From the NCBI GenBank assembly GCA_029204225.1, contig CM055103.1:23678663-23742662 (forward strand): 64,000 nt of DNA. Direction: 5' to 3'. The notes beneath the pieces were generated by a model that did no database searches, had not been told where the DNA came from, and worked only from the letters and a program-made list of their open reading frames with translations. The stretch comes from Diphasiastrum complanatum. Taxonomy: Eukaryota; Streptophyta; Lycopodiopsida; Lycopodiales; Lycopodiaceae. The position numbers and the translations under genes were made by a program. Positions 34,707 to 46,708 of this stretch are shown one piece after another. Numbering within the stretch: position 1 is the first letter of the stretch; every line of letters begins with the position of its first letter.

Positions 34707-35440
34707 TCATGGCTTCATATAACCCTTGTATTTCTCACACACACATTGAAGTTCAGAAGGCAACAAATTGGACTTGTGAACAAATGCATGTGAGTCAGGG
34801 GTAGACCAAGAATTCGAAAGTAGACAAAATACAAGTGCTTGCATGGCATGTAAGTTTTTCCTTTCGCGTCTCTCAACTGAAAATCTTTGCATGAACATTT
34901 TGGATTCTCACAGATTCTTATTTTGTAAACTTTTTTATTTTTTTGGAACCATCTATGGTAATATCAAACTCTAAGCATTATCCAGCCACCACGATGTTTG
35001 ATCTTGCAACCAAAGCGTGCATATCCAATGCCCAGTTAATGCGATCTAACATAAGCTTTGTCGGGATGAGGTTAACTACAGGTTTGTCACGATCATTAGA
35101 CATGTCTCCAAACACATTTCTTGAAGGAGCACTACCATCTTTTCTTTCAAAAGCAAAACTAGCTACTTCCAACTGTTGTTTTTTATTGCGTGTGATGTCA
35201 GTTCCTCTAGCCACTTTCATACTCTTTGTGCTTCATCTGGGCTATTCAAAATTGATTCCATTGGTTTTCATGTATGTCTTACATCATCGCTACAAAACCA
35301 AAACATCTGACCTTTTATACCTACCATTTTTTGTCATCGAGAAAAGAAACTTGGAGCACGGACACCCTTCCCAGTTCGTCTTCCTTTAAGAACTGCATCT
35401 ACCATCTTCAAACATTTTTGCATAGGCATTAAGGAATAAA
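34707..35440 (-). other. Possible coding remnants of unknown origin
   Basis: Minus-strand frames with protein-like composition: 35220-34978 (RNKKQQLEVASFAFERKDGS ... PVVNLIPTKLMLDRINWALD) and 34898-34707 (RRERKNLHAMQALVFC). Just upstream a third frame reads DAVLKGRRTGKGVRAPSFFS. They could be decayed exons of one gene. They lie directly downstream of the transposase-like gene on the same strand. I cannot name a family. Confidence 0.3.
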
Positions 35441-35599
35441 CACGATGACATTTGTTTTGGGACTTTGACCTGAAAAAGAGTAATTTTTTTGGGTGTTTTT
35501 TAATGGTCCTAGTTTTAGGCCAAAATCATGGATTTTTTTAATAAATCTCTAAATTTTGTTTTTAAAAAAAGCCAAAAAATGCATATTTCAAATAAAGAA

Positions 35600-38500
35600 C
35601 TACAAGTTTTTTGTTGCAAATCTCATAAAACCATCATAATTACAAATGAAATAATAATTCAAGAGAACAAATGATTTTTGAAACTCAAAATCCCATTGAA
35701 ATACAAAACAACTTAAATTATATTTGCACATCCTTTTTTTAAGTACTTTTTCTAAGGAATTTTCACTGATGCCTCTCAATTCAGAACTTGACATATTCTC
35801 AACACTCTCGTTTTCAGCTGATGAAGTGGAAGACCCGTCTTCTTCATCAGAGTCAACTGGCATAACTTCCTCAAAATCTGCATCTAATGTTGACAAAAAA
35901 ACCTTGTAAATAAGCTTTTCTCTGTTGATGACGAGTGGAGGATGATGGTTTTTTCAGTAATCCAAGTCGTTCTTTTGATATAGATATTGTTGACTTTTGT
36001 AGATGATTGGTCATTGTTACTTCAAAATTAAATGCCAAAACGTCTACATCCTATAGATTCAAATCGTCGTCTCTTGGTTGATTTTTTGACAATCTCTTTC
36101 TCTTGCCCTTTGGATCTACTTGCAACATTTCGAGTTCGTACCTTCCCAAAAAAACATTCGTTGAAGTGGTGCGCAACCAATGGACACGTAGTACTTTTGT
36201 TTTATTGCTATTTTGAATAAAACCAAGTACTTTGGCAATCGAAAATGGATGTCCTTCATTGTTTTCTAAAGCTAGAAGTGCAACAAGGCTTCCAATTTGG
36301 ATTTCATTCAAATCACCGCGCCATTTCATTTTTGCAGCTTTTACACTTTGCCTATTCCTCCTTGAGCCCACAAATTTCACATTCCTCACTTTGCACAAGC
36401 TGCAAGAAATCATTATCTCGAGAAAGATTTGAAGGTTCAACAATTGTAGTTGATGTTCCTAATTTATGAGGCCAATGAAATTCTTCAGTTGTTAATGTAT
36501 GTTCGAGATTGAGCAAACTGATTTTTTGTTCCTCGAAAAACTCCATCCACCAATACTGATCAAACTCATCAAAAAAATGATAAGCTGCTTGAATACTTGA
36601 TTCCAAAAAATTTAATGAGGCAAATGGATCAATCTCACGACAAGGACTTCAAGAGAGACAACACAACAAGCTTGATCTAAGTCGATGGAATGTTAAGCAA
36701 AAATCTAACTCCTTCAAGAGGTAGCCACAAAACTGAATTTAAAAATAGTTTGCCCCATAATAATATAATGTCTGATTCGTTACATTTGATTTTAAACTGG
36801 TGCTGAAAGCTAATATCATTAATATTAGCTACGCATCGCTCTGTTTTGTTGGACGCCTTAACATAATCACAAAAATCATATGTGTGTCTGATTAATGACA
36901 CGTTTGGCTTTGACACATATAAATCCTCAACAATGCTTTGAAGCACTGGTAATGAAAATACTTTCTTGCATCTCAACCTCTTAGAAAAGCAACTAAACAT
37001 TTGATCAATTTAATCGTGGGTATGTCCTACCAACAAAAATCCTATTTTTACTTTTTTGAATTTTTTTTTCTCCACTAGCATAAACAAGTATGCCAAAACA
37101 GTTTGGTTTTTAACTTTCTTGCATCTCAACCTCTTAGAAAAGCAACTAAACATTTGATCAATTTAATCGTGGGTATGTCCTACCAACAAAAATCCTATTT
37201 TTACTTTTTTGAATTTTTTTTTCTCCACTAGCATAAACAAGTATGCCAAAACAGTTTGGTTTTTATTTTTCCTAGTAGTGTTGTCAAGCTGCAAATAAAG
37301 TATTTCTGGAAGATTTTTACCAAATTCGCAAATTATCTTATGTACAATGGTGATCATCAAATTTGGATCATTTCAAACATTGGGATAATTACAAAAGACC
37401 TTGGACTCCAAAGTGCCATTAAACATAAGTGCTCCAACAAGATGAACCTGAATAAAATCTGCCTCGTTCAAATTTTTGGGCACTCTGACAAAATGAGGCA
37501 ACATTGTTTTCTTCTGATCCATGCCATCGATAACAAGGCCCAGATATTTTTGTGGACATTCCAAACATTTCTTTCAATGCTTGGGCAACTTTTGTCTTTC
37601 AGTTGTTTGTTGATCTCTGTGCAGTTGAAGAGCTTTTGCAGCATCCACTAAAAATACAATGATTCACTTATTTAATAGAATAAAGATCATACCATAATGG
37701 TATTCAAAAAGACTACAACATAAATTTTTTCAAAACAGAAAGTATTAAAATGAATGACAATTTGATTAATATTTACCTTTCTCATCATTGGTCTTTGCAA
37801 GTTGTTTTGTAGACTTTAACAACTTGCAAGTGGAGCGTACTGTCATTTGTGATTTTTTTGGGAATCTTTACCAGTCCAAAATCTCTTTTCCAAATTCTAA
37901 GAAAATACTTTGTACATAAAAAAATTTGTAAAATTATCTGACAAGTTAAAATATAAGGAATTAGGCAATTTCTCTTCGTGCACATCTATGAAATGCTTTA
38001 GGGAAGCAGTTGCATTCAAAGCATTTGGAGAAACAGTTCGACCCTGTAAGGATCCCCGTAATGTTGGGTCTTTCTGAAGTCGTGCATGCATTCATTGAAG
38101 TCGTGAGTTTCCGGTTGCGTGAACTGCTTTGTAAGCTTTGCGACAAACCTCCAAAGCATTTAAAAAATACAAAAATGAGTTTTTGTCTGGCCTCACTGTT
38201 ACACACAAATAGTAATTTCTCTCATCCTTACTTCGTAAAAGGAAGTTTGATCTTTATTTTCAATTTCTCTGATACTCAGCTTTTGCAAACAACATGATGA
38301 GCAACAAATAATATTCGGTACCTTTCGAATCTCAGATTTTGTAATCAATTGTTTTTGACCATTAGTTAAATCAGGTGAGGATCTCAAGTCCCTATTGTAT
38401 TTTTCTTTTTGTTTGGAGTCTGATCTATAAATTGAACCTGTGACACCAGTAGGTGCTTGAATTGGTTGAGAAGGTGTTGGAATTTCACGACTCAGAATTC

Positions 38501-39023
38501 TGGCTCCAACCTCAGGATGTTCTAGACCCTCAGAAGGCTCTAAATTTTCAAGGAATATAGCCCTTTGAGATTTAACACGACGAACATCACTTTGAGAAGG
38601 TCTCCTATAAACATGAGAAAAGCTTGAACGTCGTGGATCAACAGACTTACGCAGATCTGTTGATTTACTAGAATTAGTAATTGAGTGAATTGAAGTTTTT
38701 GACTCATCACTGAATGATTCAACTTGTTAAAAAGAACAATGTTCTAACTGTGCAGAGCCTGTATCTGAAGAGGAGGACGAGTTCGAAAGATTTGACACAA
38801 GTTGAGTTACATGCATCATTTCTTGAAATGTACTTGCTTGAGGAATTTCAGAAGATGAACGGGTAAATGATGATGATGCCACATCATTTATGAAAAAATG
38901 TTCAGATTCAAGAGTGGCTTTATAAAAAAAACTTTCATTAGGAATATCAGATGAAGATGATGCACTTGTTGCAACGTATTGACTTACAGCTACTGGAATA
39001 GAAGAGATAGAACTACTTAACAT
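35600..39023 (-). pseudogene. DDE-like transposase, DUF7869-type, decayed
   Basis: Minus-strand gene in several frames. Order: Ser-rich N-terminus (39023-38727); basic linker with YRRPSQSDVRRVKSQRA; a Cys cluster (ICCSSCCLQKLSIREIEN); VCRKAYKAVHATGNSRLQ; IWKRDFGLVKIPKK. The putative catalytic block follows: DGMDQKKTMLPHF (about 37500-37535), VHLVGALMFNG, LYLQLDNTTRKNKNQ (about 37258-37302) and IGFLLVGHTHD (about 37170-37205). Then come IDQMFSCFSKRL, PVLQSIVEDLYVSKPNVSL and LEHTLTTEEFHWPHKL, a BAH/chromo-like module (IQIGSLVALLALENNEGHP, LRVHWLRTT; 36443-36051), and an acidic tail (35896-35600). The D...LDN...HTHD pattern is what I recall for DUF7869 proteins, which I infer are transposase-like RNase H folds. 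A 153-bp tandem duplication, stops (TAA inside HTHD-x-IDQMF) and frameshifts inactivate it. Confidence 0.7.
36961..37266 (-). repeat. 153-bp perfect tandem duplication inside transposase gene
   Basis: Two consecutive copies (36961-37113, 37114-37266) that look identical by eye. The unit is 51 codons and covers the NQTVLAYLF...GHTHD...SKRLRCKK segment, so the duplication itself would be frame-neutral. Confidence 0.9.
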
Positions 39024-39055
39024 CGTAACCTTAAAAGAAATTTTAACTATGTACT

Positions 39056-39068
39056 TATGCTAAGCATA
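39056..39068. repeat. ATGCTWAGCAT palindrome, copy 1
   Basis: TATGCTAAGCATA, 33 bases upstream of the transposase start on its 5' side. Related words recur at 39608, 48311, 48364 and 48448. Confidence 0.8.
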
Positions 39069-39280
39069 GACCCGTTAAAATAGTTAACACAAAACTAAAT
39101 GTGCTCCACAAACTTAACTGCAACCTATGCTGGTCATAGAACAAATAAAAAGCTATGCGAACCTCAATAGACGTATACAAGAAAAACAACTAAATGCAAA
39201 TGAGCAACAAGCCCAGAAAGTAACTGGTTAATTAAAATTTTCAGCGACTACCATGTCTTAAATACTGTTTGGCAGCATTC

Positions 39281-39329
39281 TTAGGGTTAGGGTTGACCCA
39301 AGAGTAGATTTAGGGTTAGGTTTAGGTTT
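39281..39329 (+). repeat. Short telomere-like tract
   Basis: TTAGGGTTAGGGTT at 39281-39294 and TTTAGGGTTAGGTTTAGG near 39309. On the transposase strand these read as telo-box words (AAACCCTAA), which are common in plant promoters. Confidence 0.6.
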
Positions 39330-39607
39330 GGACGGTCCCGGCCCAGGCTTGAGGTTGGCATGAGAGAGGTGAGTCACGACAACTCGGTCCCGACGCAAGC
39401 TAGAGGTCTGGCATGAGACGGGGGTCTCAAATTTTTTTTTATTTAAGGACCGTAGTCCAAGCATAACTCACCTCATCTGCAAACTTAGAAGCACACATGC
39501 TGCCAGAGCTCTTGCTATGACAAAGTCATGGCTTTCTATAGGATATTGTATACGTGCTCACTCACAGATTTTTTGACGGTAAGATTATTGTCATTTTTTA
39601 ATTTTGT

Positions 39608-39624
39608 TCTATGCTTAGCATGGG
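39608..39624. repeat. ATGCTWAGCAT palindrome, copy 2
   Basis: TCTATGCTTAGCATGGG. It lies about 40 bases left of the copia LTR that starts at 39662, in the presumed divergent promoter region. Confidence 0.8.
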
Positions 39625-39661
39625 TATTGAATTATTAGTTAGAATTAAAGTAAAATCACTG

Positions 39662-39892
39662 TGTTACTGTACTGTGGGTCCTATCAGTGGATAAGGATCA
39701 GTTGGCCTCGCCACGAGGCAAGTCGACGGGACACGAATCCCGCCAACGACAACCTGGGTCATGCATGGGTTGCCTGAGTGTATGTACAATGTAATTTCAT
39801 TTTGAGAAATACAGTTGCTATGTGAGCTTGCTGTGGAGAGTGTTTTCTGTTTGTGTTATTGTGTAGCATGATTTGTGTTCATGTGCAGAGCA
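39662..39892 (+). repeat. Copia 5' LTR (about 231 bp)
   Basis: TGTTACTGTACTG...GTGCAGAGCA followed 10 bases later by a PBS. Short LTR with a TG...CA form; the right end is judged from the PBS position. No second LTR copy was found in the window. Confidence 0.6.
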
Positions 39893-39902
39893 AACTCTAA
39901 GT

Positions 39903-39914
39903 TGGTATCAGAGC
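39903..39914 (+). promoter_or_regulatory. Primer-binding site
   Basis: TGGTATCAGAGC, initiator Met tRNA type, about 1.3 kb upstream of the gag ATG. Confidence 0.85.
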
Positions 39915-41210
39915 TGTACAGGGAGTGTACACAGTACAGCATCGCCGTTGAAGAGAGCTTCGGGAAAACTATCTTATGAGAGTTCAGGGTTTACGACGGG
40001 TTGAAGATGGAAAGAGAAGCACTGGTGCATGGTTTCTAGTTTATAGAGGCTTGCTAATCTTAGCAGAGGGATTATTAGCTTGTGCATAGCATCAGACAGA
40101 GAAAATTTTGGTGAAAAATTGACAATTTTTGAAGCCAGCTGAAAATTGAAATCAGACTTGGGGTTACAATTTTTATACATAACTGGTGATTTCTTCGCTG
40201 TTTATGCACCGTTTTGGATGCCGTAAGGACAAGAAGGAAGCTAATCACATTGTCAACCAGCCATGGAGAGATTCTGAGGTTTATGTCAGAGATTTGTCTC
40301 CAGACAGTTAACCTAGCAGATTTGCGGTAAAAATGTGAAAAAAGCCACTTTGTCAAGTTGAGCTAAAATCACCGTTTCTCTATGGAATATCTTGAGTGAA
40401 CACTCTATAGTCGGGAATCAGTAGGGCGACCCTGCTCTAGGTCTCAAATTGTGCTCAAATCGATCCACAAACGAATTAGATCAAGAAAATTTGAGTGTGG
40501 GGAGGCGCGACCGCATACAGGGAGGTCGCAGGCTGTTCGCACATGGAACCAGGGTGAGAGCGTAGCATCTGGAAGGCCATAGCGATTGTAGGAGCGTGGT
40601 TCAATGCCCAGATGCAGTTTGGACCTTTGGATGAGGTGTCAGATGCATCGATGGTCCAGAACTTGTGATGGGAGAGAAACGTGGATCACAAGATTTGGTT
40701 TAGCCATTGGATGGGCTTTGAACAGGGCCCTGAAGAAGTGAAGTGCATTTTGGCCTTCAACTTCATTAAAAATTTTCATACTGAAATTGGAATTGGGTCC
40801 CTTCACAAGTGAAGAATGAAGTTTCTTCAAGGTGAAGAAACAATTCAAAAACTAGAAAAGTCTCTATTTTTGGATCCTTTGCCCGTTTTGACCCAAACGA
40901 AAGGCTATAACCTCCAAACGAAGGGCATCCAGATTGTACCTGCAAGTACGGTACAACAAAACCGAGTGATTGCAGTGGAAAAAGTGCTTGGAGTATGCCA
41001 GAAGTGATTTCACCATTCCACTGGGCACGTTGTTGGGAGTTGACGACTGAGTGCATTTCGGAAAGCAATGCCAATTTGGCTTTCAACTTGGTGGAAAAGC
41101 GGCGAGTGGCATGATAAGGGAGAAAAGGTCATTATTTTCAACTTCTAACATCACTGTTGGCCTCGGCATACTATTATTAGCCTAACGTAGAAGTTTCAAG
41201 CAGTTTTGCG
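39915..41210 (+). other. Long untranslated leader of copia element
   Basis: About 1.3 kb between PBS and gag ATG; no credible frame. It is longer than the 609-base leader of the young element, so it may hold an insertion. Confidence 0.5.
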
Positions 41211-42496
41211 ATGGCAAACATGGGAGAGTCCATTTTGAGTGAAAGTAGCAAATTGGACGGGATTTCCAACTATGTAGTGTGGAAATTCAAAATGAAAAAC
41301 ATACTGATGGTAAAAGACGTGTGGGAAGTCATCACGGGTGATGAAAGAAGGCCGCCAAATGAAGCAGATATCAAAGTGTTCGACAAAAAGATGAGGAAAG
41401 CTTTGACCTTCATCAACTTGTCAGTAAAGGATCACATCATTACCCACATTTGTGATGCTGTCACACCTAGACAGGCATGGGATGTGCTAAAGGAGCAGTT
41501 TGAGATGTCAAATCCGTCAAGAATCATGTTTCTGAAGTCAAAGTTGAATAGTGCCCACATGGAACAAGGAGAGCACAGTCAGATGTACATGACCAGAATC
41601 AAGACAATGAGAGATGAACTGCATTCTATTGGTGAGCGCATACGTGATGTGGAGCTGGTGCACAATGCATTGTGCAGCATTGCAGAACCCTATCAGATGT
41701 CTGTGAATAGAATAGCATCAAGGGAAAGATTGTCAAACTTTGACGAGCTCACAAGAATCTTGATGTAGGAAGAGCAATGACGAGAAATGGTGAAAGCTAG
41801 ATGTCAAAATACTGACGATCAGGCACTTGCGACATGCCAAAAACAAGGCAAGGGCAAGGGCAAGAAAAAGTCTAAGCAGCAATTTGCCAAGTCTCAGGAG
41901 GATGAGGGATCTTCCATTAAAACTAAGAAGAAAGGCAAGTGCTTCCATTGTGGTAAAAAGGGCCATTGGAAGAGTGAATGTCGCAAATTTCTGGCGGAAC
42001 AAGGCAAGGGAAAACCAAAACAAACAGGTAAACTTTTCGATGAGTGTGAGATTGAAGACTCTAGCATCTTCATATATGCATTGTCATCTAATCAAGATGA
42101 TCAAGCATGGTATATTGACTCGGGAGCCACAAGACACATGACAGGTAACAAGAATTGGTTCAGTAGTTTGAAGGTGCTGGATAATGGAACATCTGTTTCA
42201 CAAGCAAATGGTGAGGTGTGCAAGATCAAGAGGATAGGCACCGTTTTAATCCAACTACCTGATGGCAAAAGCAGGATGATCAGGGAGGTACTTTACATAC
42301 CAGGTTTGAAGAAAAATCTACATTCTGTTGGAGTCATTACTGATCAAAAGTTGAAAGTAGAATTCGCCCATGATCATTGCTTTGTGAAGGATGTGAACCA
42401 AAAGTTCAAAGTTATTGCGGATGGAGTAAGAGAGTCCAATCCAAAATTGTACAGGTTGAATGCTACAATTAAAGGGCAACATAGACTTGTATCAAT
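41211..42496 (+). pseudogene. Copia gag-protease, truncated
   Basis: The first frame (41211-41768) is a UBN2-type gag beginning MANMGESILSESSKLDG, with VVWKFKMKNILMVKDVWEVI and EQFEMSNPSRIMFLKSKL. A TAG and a TGA around 41766-41781 interrupt it. The second frame (41787 on) has a basic linker, the CCHC knuckle CFHCGKKGHWKSEC, protease AWYIDSGATRHMTG and the post-protease strand LKKNLHSVGVI. Homology stops at VSMP (42496), where a repeat shared with 46574 begins. Integrase, RT and 3' LTR are absent: the rest was lost or displaced by the inserted gypsy block. Confidence 0.85.
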
Positions 42497-42640
42497 GCCA
42501 ACTAATTACAGTTTATTTACAATTTACTTACAAAGGTCACCACAGGCTGGTGACTTAGCCATTTTAGTAATTACAATAATTACAAAACGTACATGTGTCT
42601 CTAAAAACTGTAAATAACCGGGACAGGGAGTAAAGGCTCT
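42497..42640 (+). repeat. Direct repeat, left copy (with 46574-46708)
   Basis: TGCCAACTAATTACAG...GGCTCTAACA. The right copy reads TGCCAACTAGTTATAG...GGCTCTAACA and lacks about 17 bases (the 'aaaaactgtaaataacc' portion). The TG...CA form suggests very short terminal repeats or a pre-existing duplication around the gypsy insert. Confidence 0.8.
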
Positions 42641-45600
42641 AACATCCCTTTCTACTAAAAAAAAAGACATCGTTCGTGATGACCAAACTAGGGTACTGTG
42701 CATGCAAACTGTGCGCTGTCTCTCAGGCAACATCTGTAAGAGGTCTTCCATGCCAAGCAACTAGATATATCAATGATCAAGCGGTTACACAGACGTTTCT
42801 CCCGCCTATCAAATATCCTTGTTGGCTCATGGATCTCCTCTCCATGCTCCTGAATAGAGTCACAACTGACTCATCTCTGTACACCGGAGTTGTTGACAAC
42901 AACTGGCCTAATCAAGCCTCCTATGATAACCAACATCCCATACTATTGGCGATCACACTCGGCTCTCACTAGCACCACAATTTCTTGTCTTAAATTTTTT
43001 CAACTAACTCAAGCATCTTACTCATAGAGTTAGAAATCAACTGTACTAGGCGCTTTGAGGAATTCCCACCGTAACAAAACTAGTAGGCCTAAAACCATAT
43101 TGGACCACCAAAAGTTATAGAGGATCATCTCATAGGTCCAATCCACACCCGGATGACTAGCACCAGTACTATCATAACATAAATGCAAAATCTCCCTACA
43201 CAGCCCTTTACTTAATACGAACTGAAATGGGGAGTTTGCCATTTTCTTTAACTATACCATCTGCCATGGTATACTTCAGGCAAGTGTGAGCAAAGAGATC
43301 AAAGCTCTCCTTCTGAGACTCTGCTTGGCCAAGATTTACCTCTCTCACAACCTCTTTACAATAAACAATGAGGATCCTCTTGCTAAATTTATCTGATCTC
43401 AACAAGTAGGTCATTCTCTATGACCACAAAAGACATTCGATACAATATACGAGATAATGCATCAAGCACATGATTTTTGATACCTTTCCTGTACCGAATT
43501 TCGATGTGAAATTCCTACATCAATTCAACCCACCTGGCTAATTGCAGAAATACATAAAAATGTCGGCATACTTTCAAAGCATGGACAACGACATACAACT
43601 CTTCTGAGCAAGGTTGAGCTTCTCACTCACAAAGGCCACGGGCCTACCCTCTTGCATCAGAATTGTCCCAACGATGAACCATCAGAATTGTCCCATCAGA
43701 ATTGTTGGCGTATACAAACCCACACCACACAAAAAATTGCCTCCATACTTTCAAAGCATGGACAATGGCATACAACTCTTCTGAGCAAGGTTGAGCTTCT
43801 CACTCACAAAGGCCACCCTCTTGCATCAGAATTGTCCCAACGATGACATCACTTGCATCCGTTACTATGACAAATGGTTTCTGAGGGTCTACTATCTTTA
43901 ACGTGACAAAGTCAAGCACAACTTGTTTCAAAGCGTTGAAACTTCATTGCTAAACTTCTGTCCACTTATTATTCTATAGCATATCAGTCAAAGGTGCAGC
44001 CATGTGTGAACAAGCCTTCACACCTTGCAATAAAACCCAAACAGTCCAAGAGAGCCTCTCAATACCGTCAAGTCTATAGGTACAGGCCACGTAAGGAGAA
44101 CAACTCTTCTTAGATTTAGTTTTATGGCTTCAGCTAACACACTAAAATCCAAATACACTATCTTTTATTATCAATAGCAAACTTATCCCTCGGAGTTGAC
44201 AAAATAGTTCTAAGGTGAGTTATGTGCAACACGTCACCACAACTGTAAACCAAAACGTCATCCATAAACAATCAAAGTATGTCGTTCATCAACATCATAG
44301 ATGTTGTTGGGGCATTAGTCAATCAAAGGCTTAGTCAAAAATTTATAGTGACCAAAACAAGTTCTGAAGTCAATCTTATGCACATGCACTTTCGAATATC
44401 CATTTTTCAAACAACTTTGCTAAAACAGCAGCACCGTATCATATCAGATCATCAATATGTGGAATAGGATATCGATGCTTGACAAACTCCGTGAACATTG
44501 GGCGTCTCATACCGTCCTTTGCCCCTAGGGAGTTCAAGCATCGATAAGCCCACACACATATGCCATGACCCGTTTGTTGGTCTAGGTTCATAAGTAAGTC
44601 AACTTGTTCTGGCCATATGTTACTTTTGGAACCAGCAGTAAACATATCAAACAAAAACAAAAACATACATGCTTACAATGAACCCCCACATACTAAGCTA
44701 CCATGATCAAAGGTTCTGGAGGCACATCGGGCTCACCTCAAAGTGAATGGATTCTCTTTGGAGGCTACGAGTCTGCTTCTTTACAACGAAAGGTTTTGAG
44801 ACTTCCATGCAAGCCCTCAATAAAATGAAACACTGCTTCTGGTTCGTGTGAGGATCTTGATGTCTTCAACATTCAAGCATTTGTTGAAAAATCACCTCCA
44901 TAGAATCCACCTTGGCTGCCACTTCCTCAACTCTCAATATCTCGATGCTAGAACCCTCCAACGGATCCATGTTTACAGTGTTGCAAACTTGTCCACCTGC
45001 TCAGAGGTCAAAATTATCGGTACAATTGAGTTTACGACTCTCAAACCCTTTTTTCCTTGTATTTTGGCGCAAAAGTTAGAAGAACTTTGGAAGGCTATAG
45101 CTTTTCCACGAACTGGACTTTTCCTGAGCGGTCAATTTGTAGTGGGTCACCCTCCAGCTCTTTCCAATGAACCCTTAACAGTCTGGTTTAGGCTAGAATT
45201 GCCCAATTATCAAGCAATTTCTTCTCAGCTGGTTTTGCACCTATGTATAAGAACCAAATTTTGAAAAAACACCATAGGACTCTGTTTTCTTTGCTGTAAA
45301 TTGCATACTACAGCCCTTGAGGTCTGCCTAAAAGACTCCCAGAATTTGAGGATGATCCAAAAATCGAACGGAAAGTTACGAAGAAAAAACTCTTCAGCCT
45401 GCCAATGCCCACCAGCCACAAGAAAATTCTCAAAATCGCTTGGATTTCGCTGCTGGGGTTGGTTCCTATGACTAATCTACTCATTAGAGGAGTTCTAAAT
45501 CCAAAAAAGACCCTTTGTAAAGATTCTTTCTATATTTTTTCTCAATTTTTTCTTACACATGGACCAATCAAAACACTCAAATTTGAAATCTACGTAACGT

Positions 45601-46018
45601 AACTTTCTGAGTCCACATTTTGAATCCACACTAAAAATGGCATAACTTTTTAGTGGTAAGTCCAAATTTAGCGGAGTTTGGTGCATTGGAAAGCGCTCAA
45701 CAAGGGCTTTTCAATGATATGTTAGATGACATACTTTTGAGCTGTGATTAAAAAGTTATGGCAAGTCAAAAGTATTAGTGTTATAATATTTTAATAATAT
45801 AAACTATATCTTGCACGAATTCTTAAAGGGTCTTTTTGGAGCTCAAAACTCCTCTAATGGTGCCTTAGCAATAGGAACAGTTTGCAATAGATCCAATAAC
45901 CATCTGAGCTCTCAATCAAAAGTTATGAGCAAAAAACTCCTCTTTCTCTCTCTAGAACGTGTTTGTTTTTTGCTATCCCAAGCTTCCAAAACTTGCAAAA
46001 CTTGGCTCTGATACCAGA
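42641..46018 (-). pseudogene. Degenerate Ty3/gypsy element, minus strand
   Basis: From the minus-strand PBS (reverse complement of TGGTATCAGAGCC at 46004-46016) downward, recognisable pieces are RT near 44666-44250 (GAKDGMRRPMFTEFVKHRYP, a YPIPHIDDL block and GHYKFLTKP) and the integrase zinc-binding region near 43414-43030 (YTMADGIVKENGKLPI, GASHPGVDWTYEMILYNFWW). Almost every segment has stops and frameshifts. There is a local duplication at 43555-43640/43740-43830 ('gcatggacaa...gagcttctcactcacaaagg'). Gag is not recognisable in 45-46 kb. Confidence 0.7.
45485..45860 (+). repeat. Dispersed repeat shared with 5446-5690
   Basis: See the copy at 5446. Here the two matching halves (about 45505-45570 and 45812-45860) are separated by about 225 bases absent from the other copy. 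Confidence 0.6.
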
Positions 46019-46573
46019 TGTCAGACTCCAAATCTGAAACTTCACTTAAAACCTGGCCTATCCCGTGCACAACAATCAGCAATGTTGATCCCTGTCGATT
46101 CCTTGCATGTACAAACATCAAAGCACACGAAACAAGGTGGAGCTGGCTGCCTTGTCTCCACCCAACCTTGGCTGCATAAATTATGATCCGGAATGCCTCT
46201 CTCTAGGCTCACTTATGCACAATCCTCAAGCACCCCTTAACCCTGACCTTTCCTAACGTCGACACATGGCCAATTCCATGCATAATCGACACTTGCCACT
46301 TGGCAGTACCCTGACACATAGGCAAGTGAGTAGGCTGACATGTGTCACTCATACACTAGACCAAGTGTCCCTGCGAGCATGTGGCACGTGTCATGTTTGA
46401 CCGATCAACCCTGACATGTGTCACTCATTCACTGGACCAAGTGTCCTAGTGAGCATATGACAAGTGTCCCATTGACTAGTCAACTCTCTTACTTTTTAGG
46501 AGGTCAGTTCAACCACTCCTAATAAATGACCCAGTACCCCATGCCAAAGCTAAGCACGACTCTCTGAGGTCCA
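46019..46573 (-). repeat. Gypsy 5' LTR, minus strand (approximate)
   Basis: Starts (plus coordinates) TGTCAGACTCC two bases past the PBS. It contains repeated 'cctgacatgtgtcactcat' words near 46331 and 46414. Right border not resolved; it ends before the direct repeat at 46574. Confidence 0.5.
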
Positions 46574-46708
46574 ATGCCAACTAGTTATAGTTTATTTACA
46601 ATTTACTTACAAAGGTCACCATAGGCTGGTGACTTAGCCATTTTAGTAATTACAATAATTACAAAACATACATGTGTCTCTCCAGGACAGGGAGTAAAGG
46701 CTCTAACA
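46574..46708 (+). repeat. Direct repeat, right copy (with 42497-42640)
   Basis: Ends '...ggctctaaca', directly before the first recognisable codons of the methyltransferase gene. Confidence 0.8.

Noticed and set aside
39281-39329. True interstitial telomere array
   Set aside because: Only two or three repeat words; too short and irregular.
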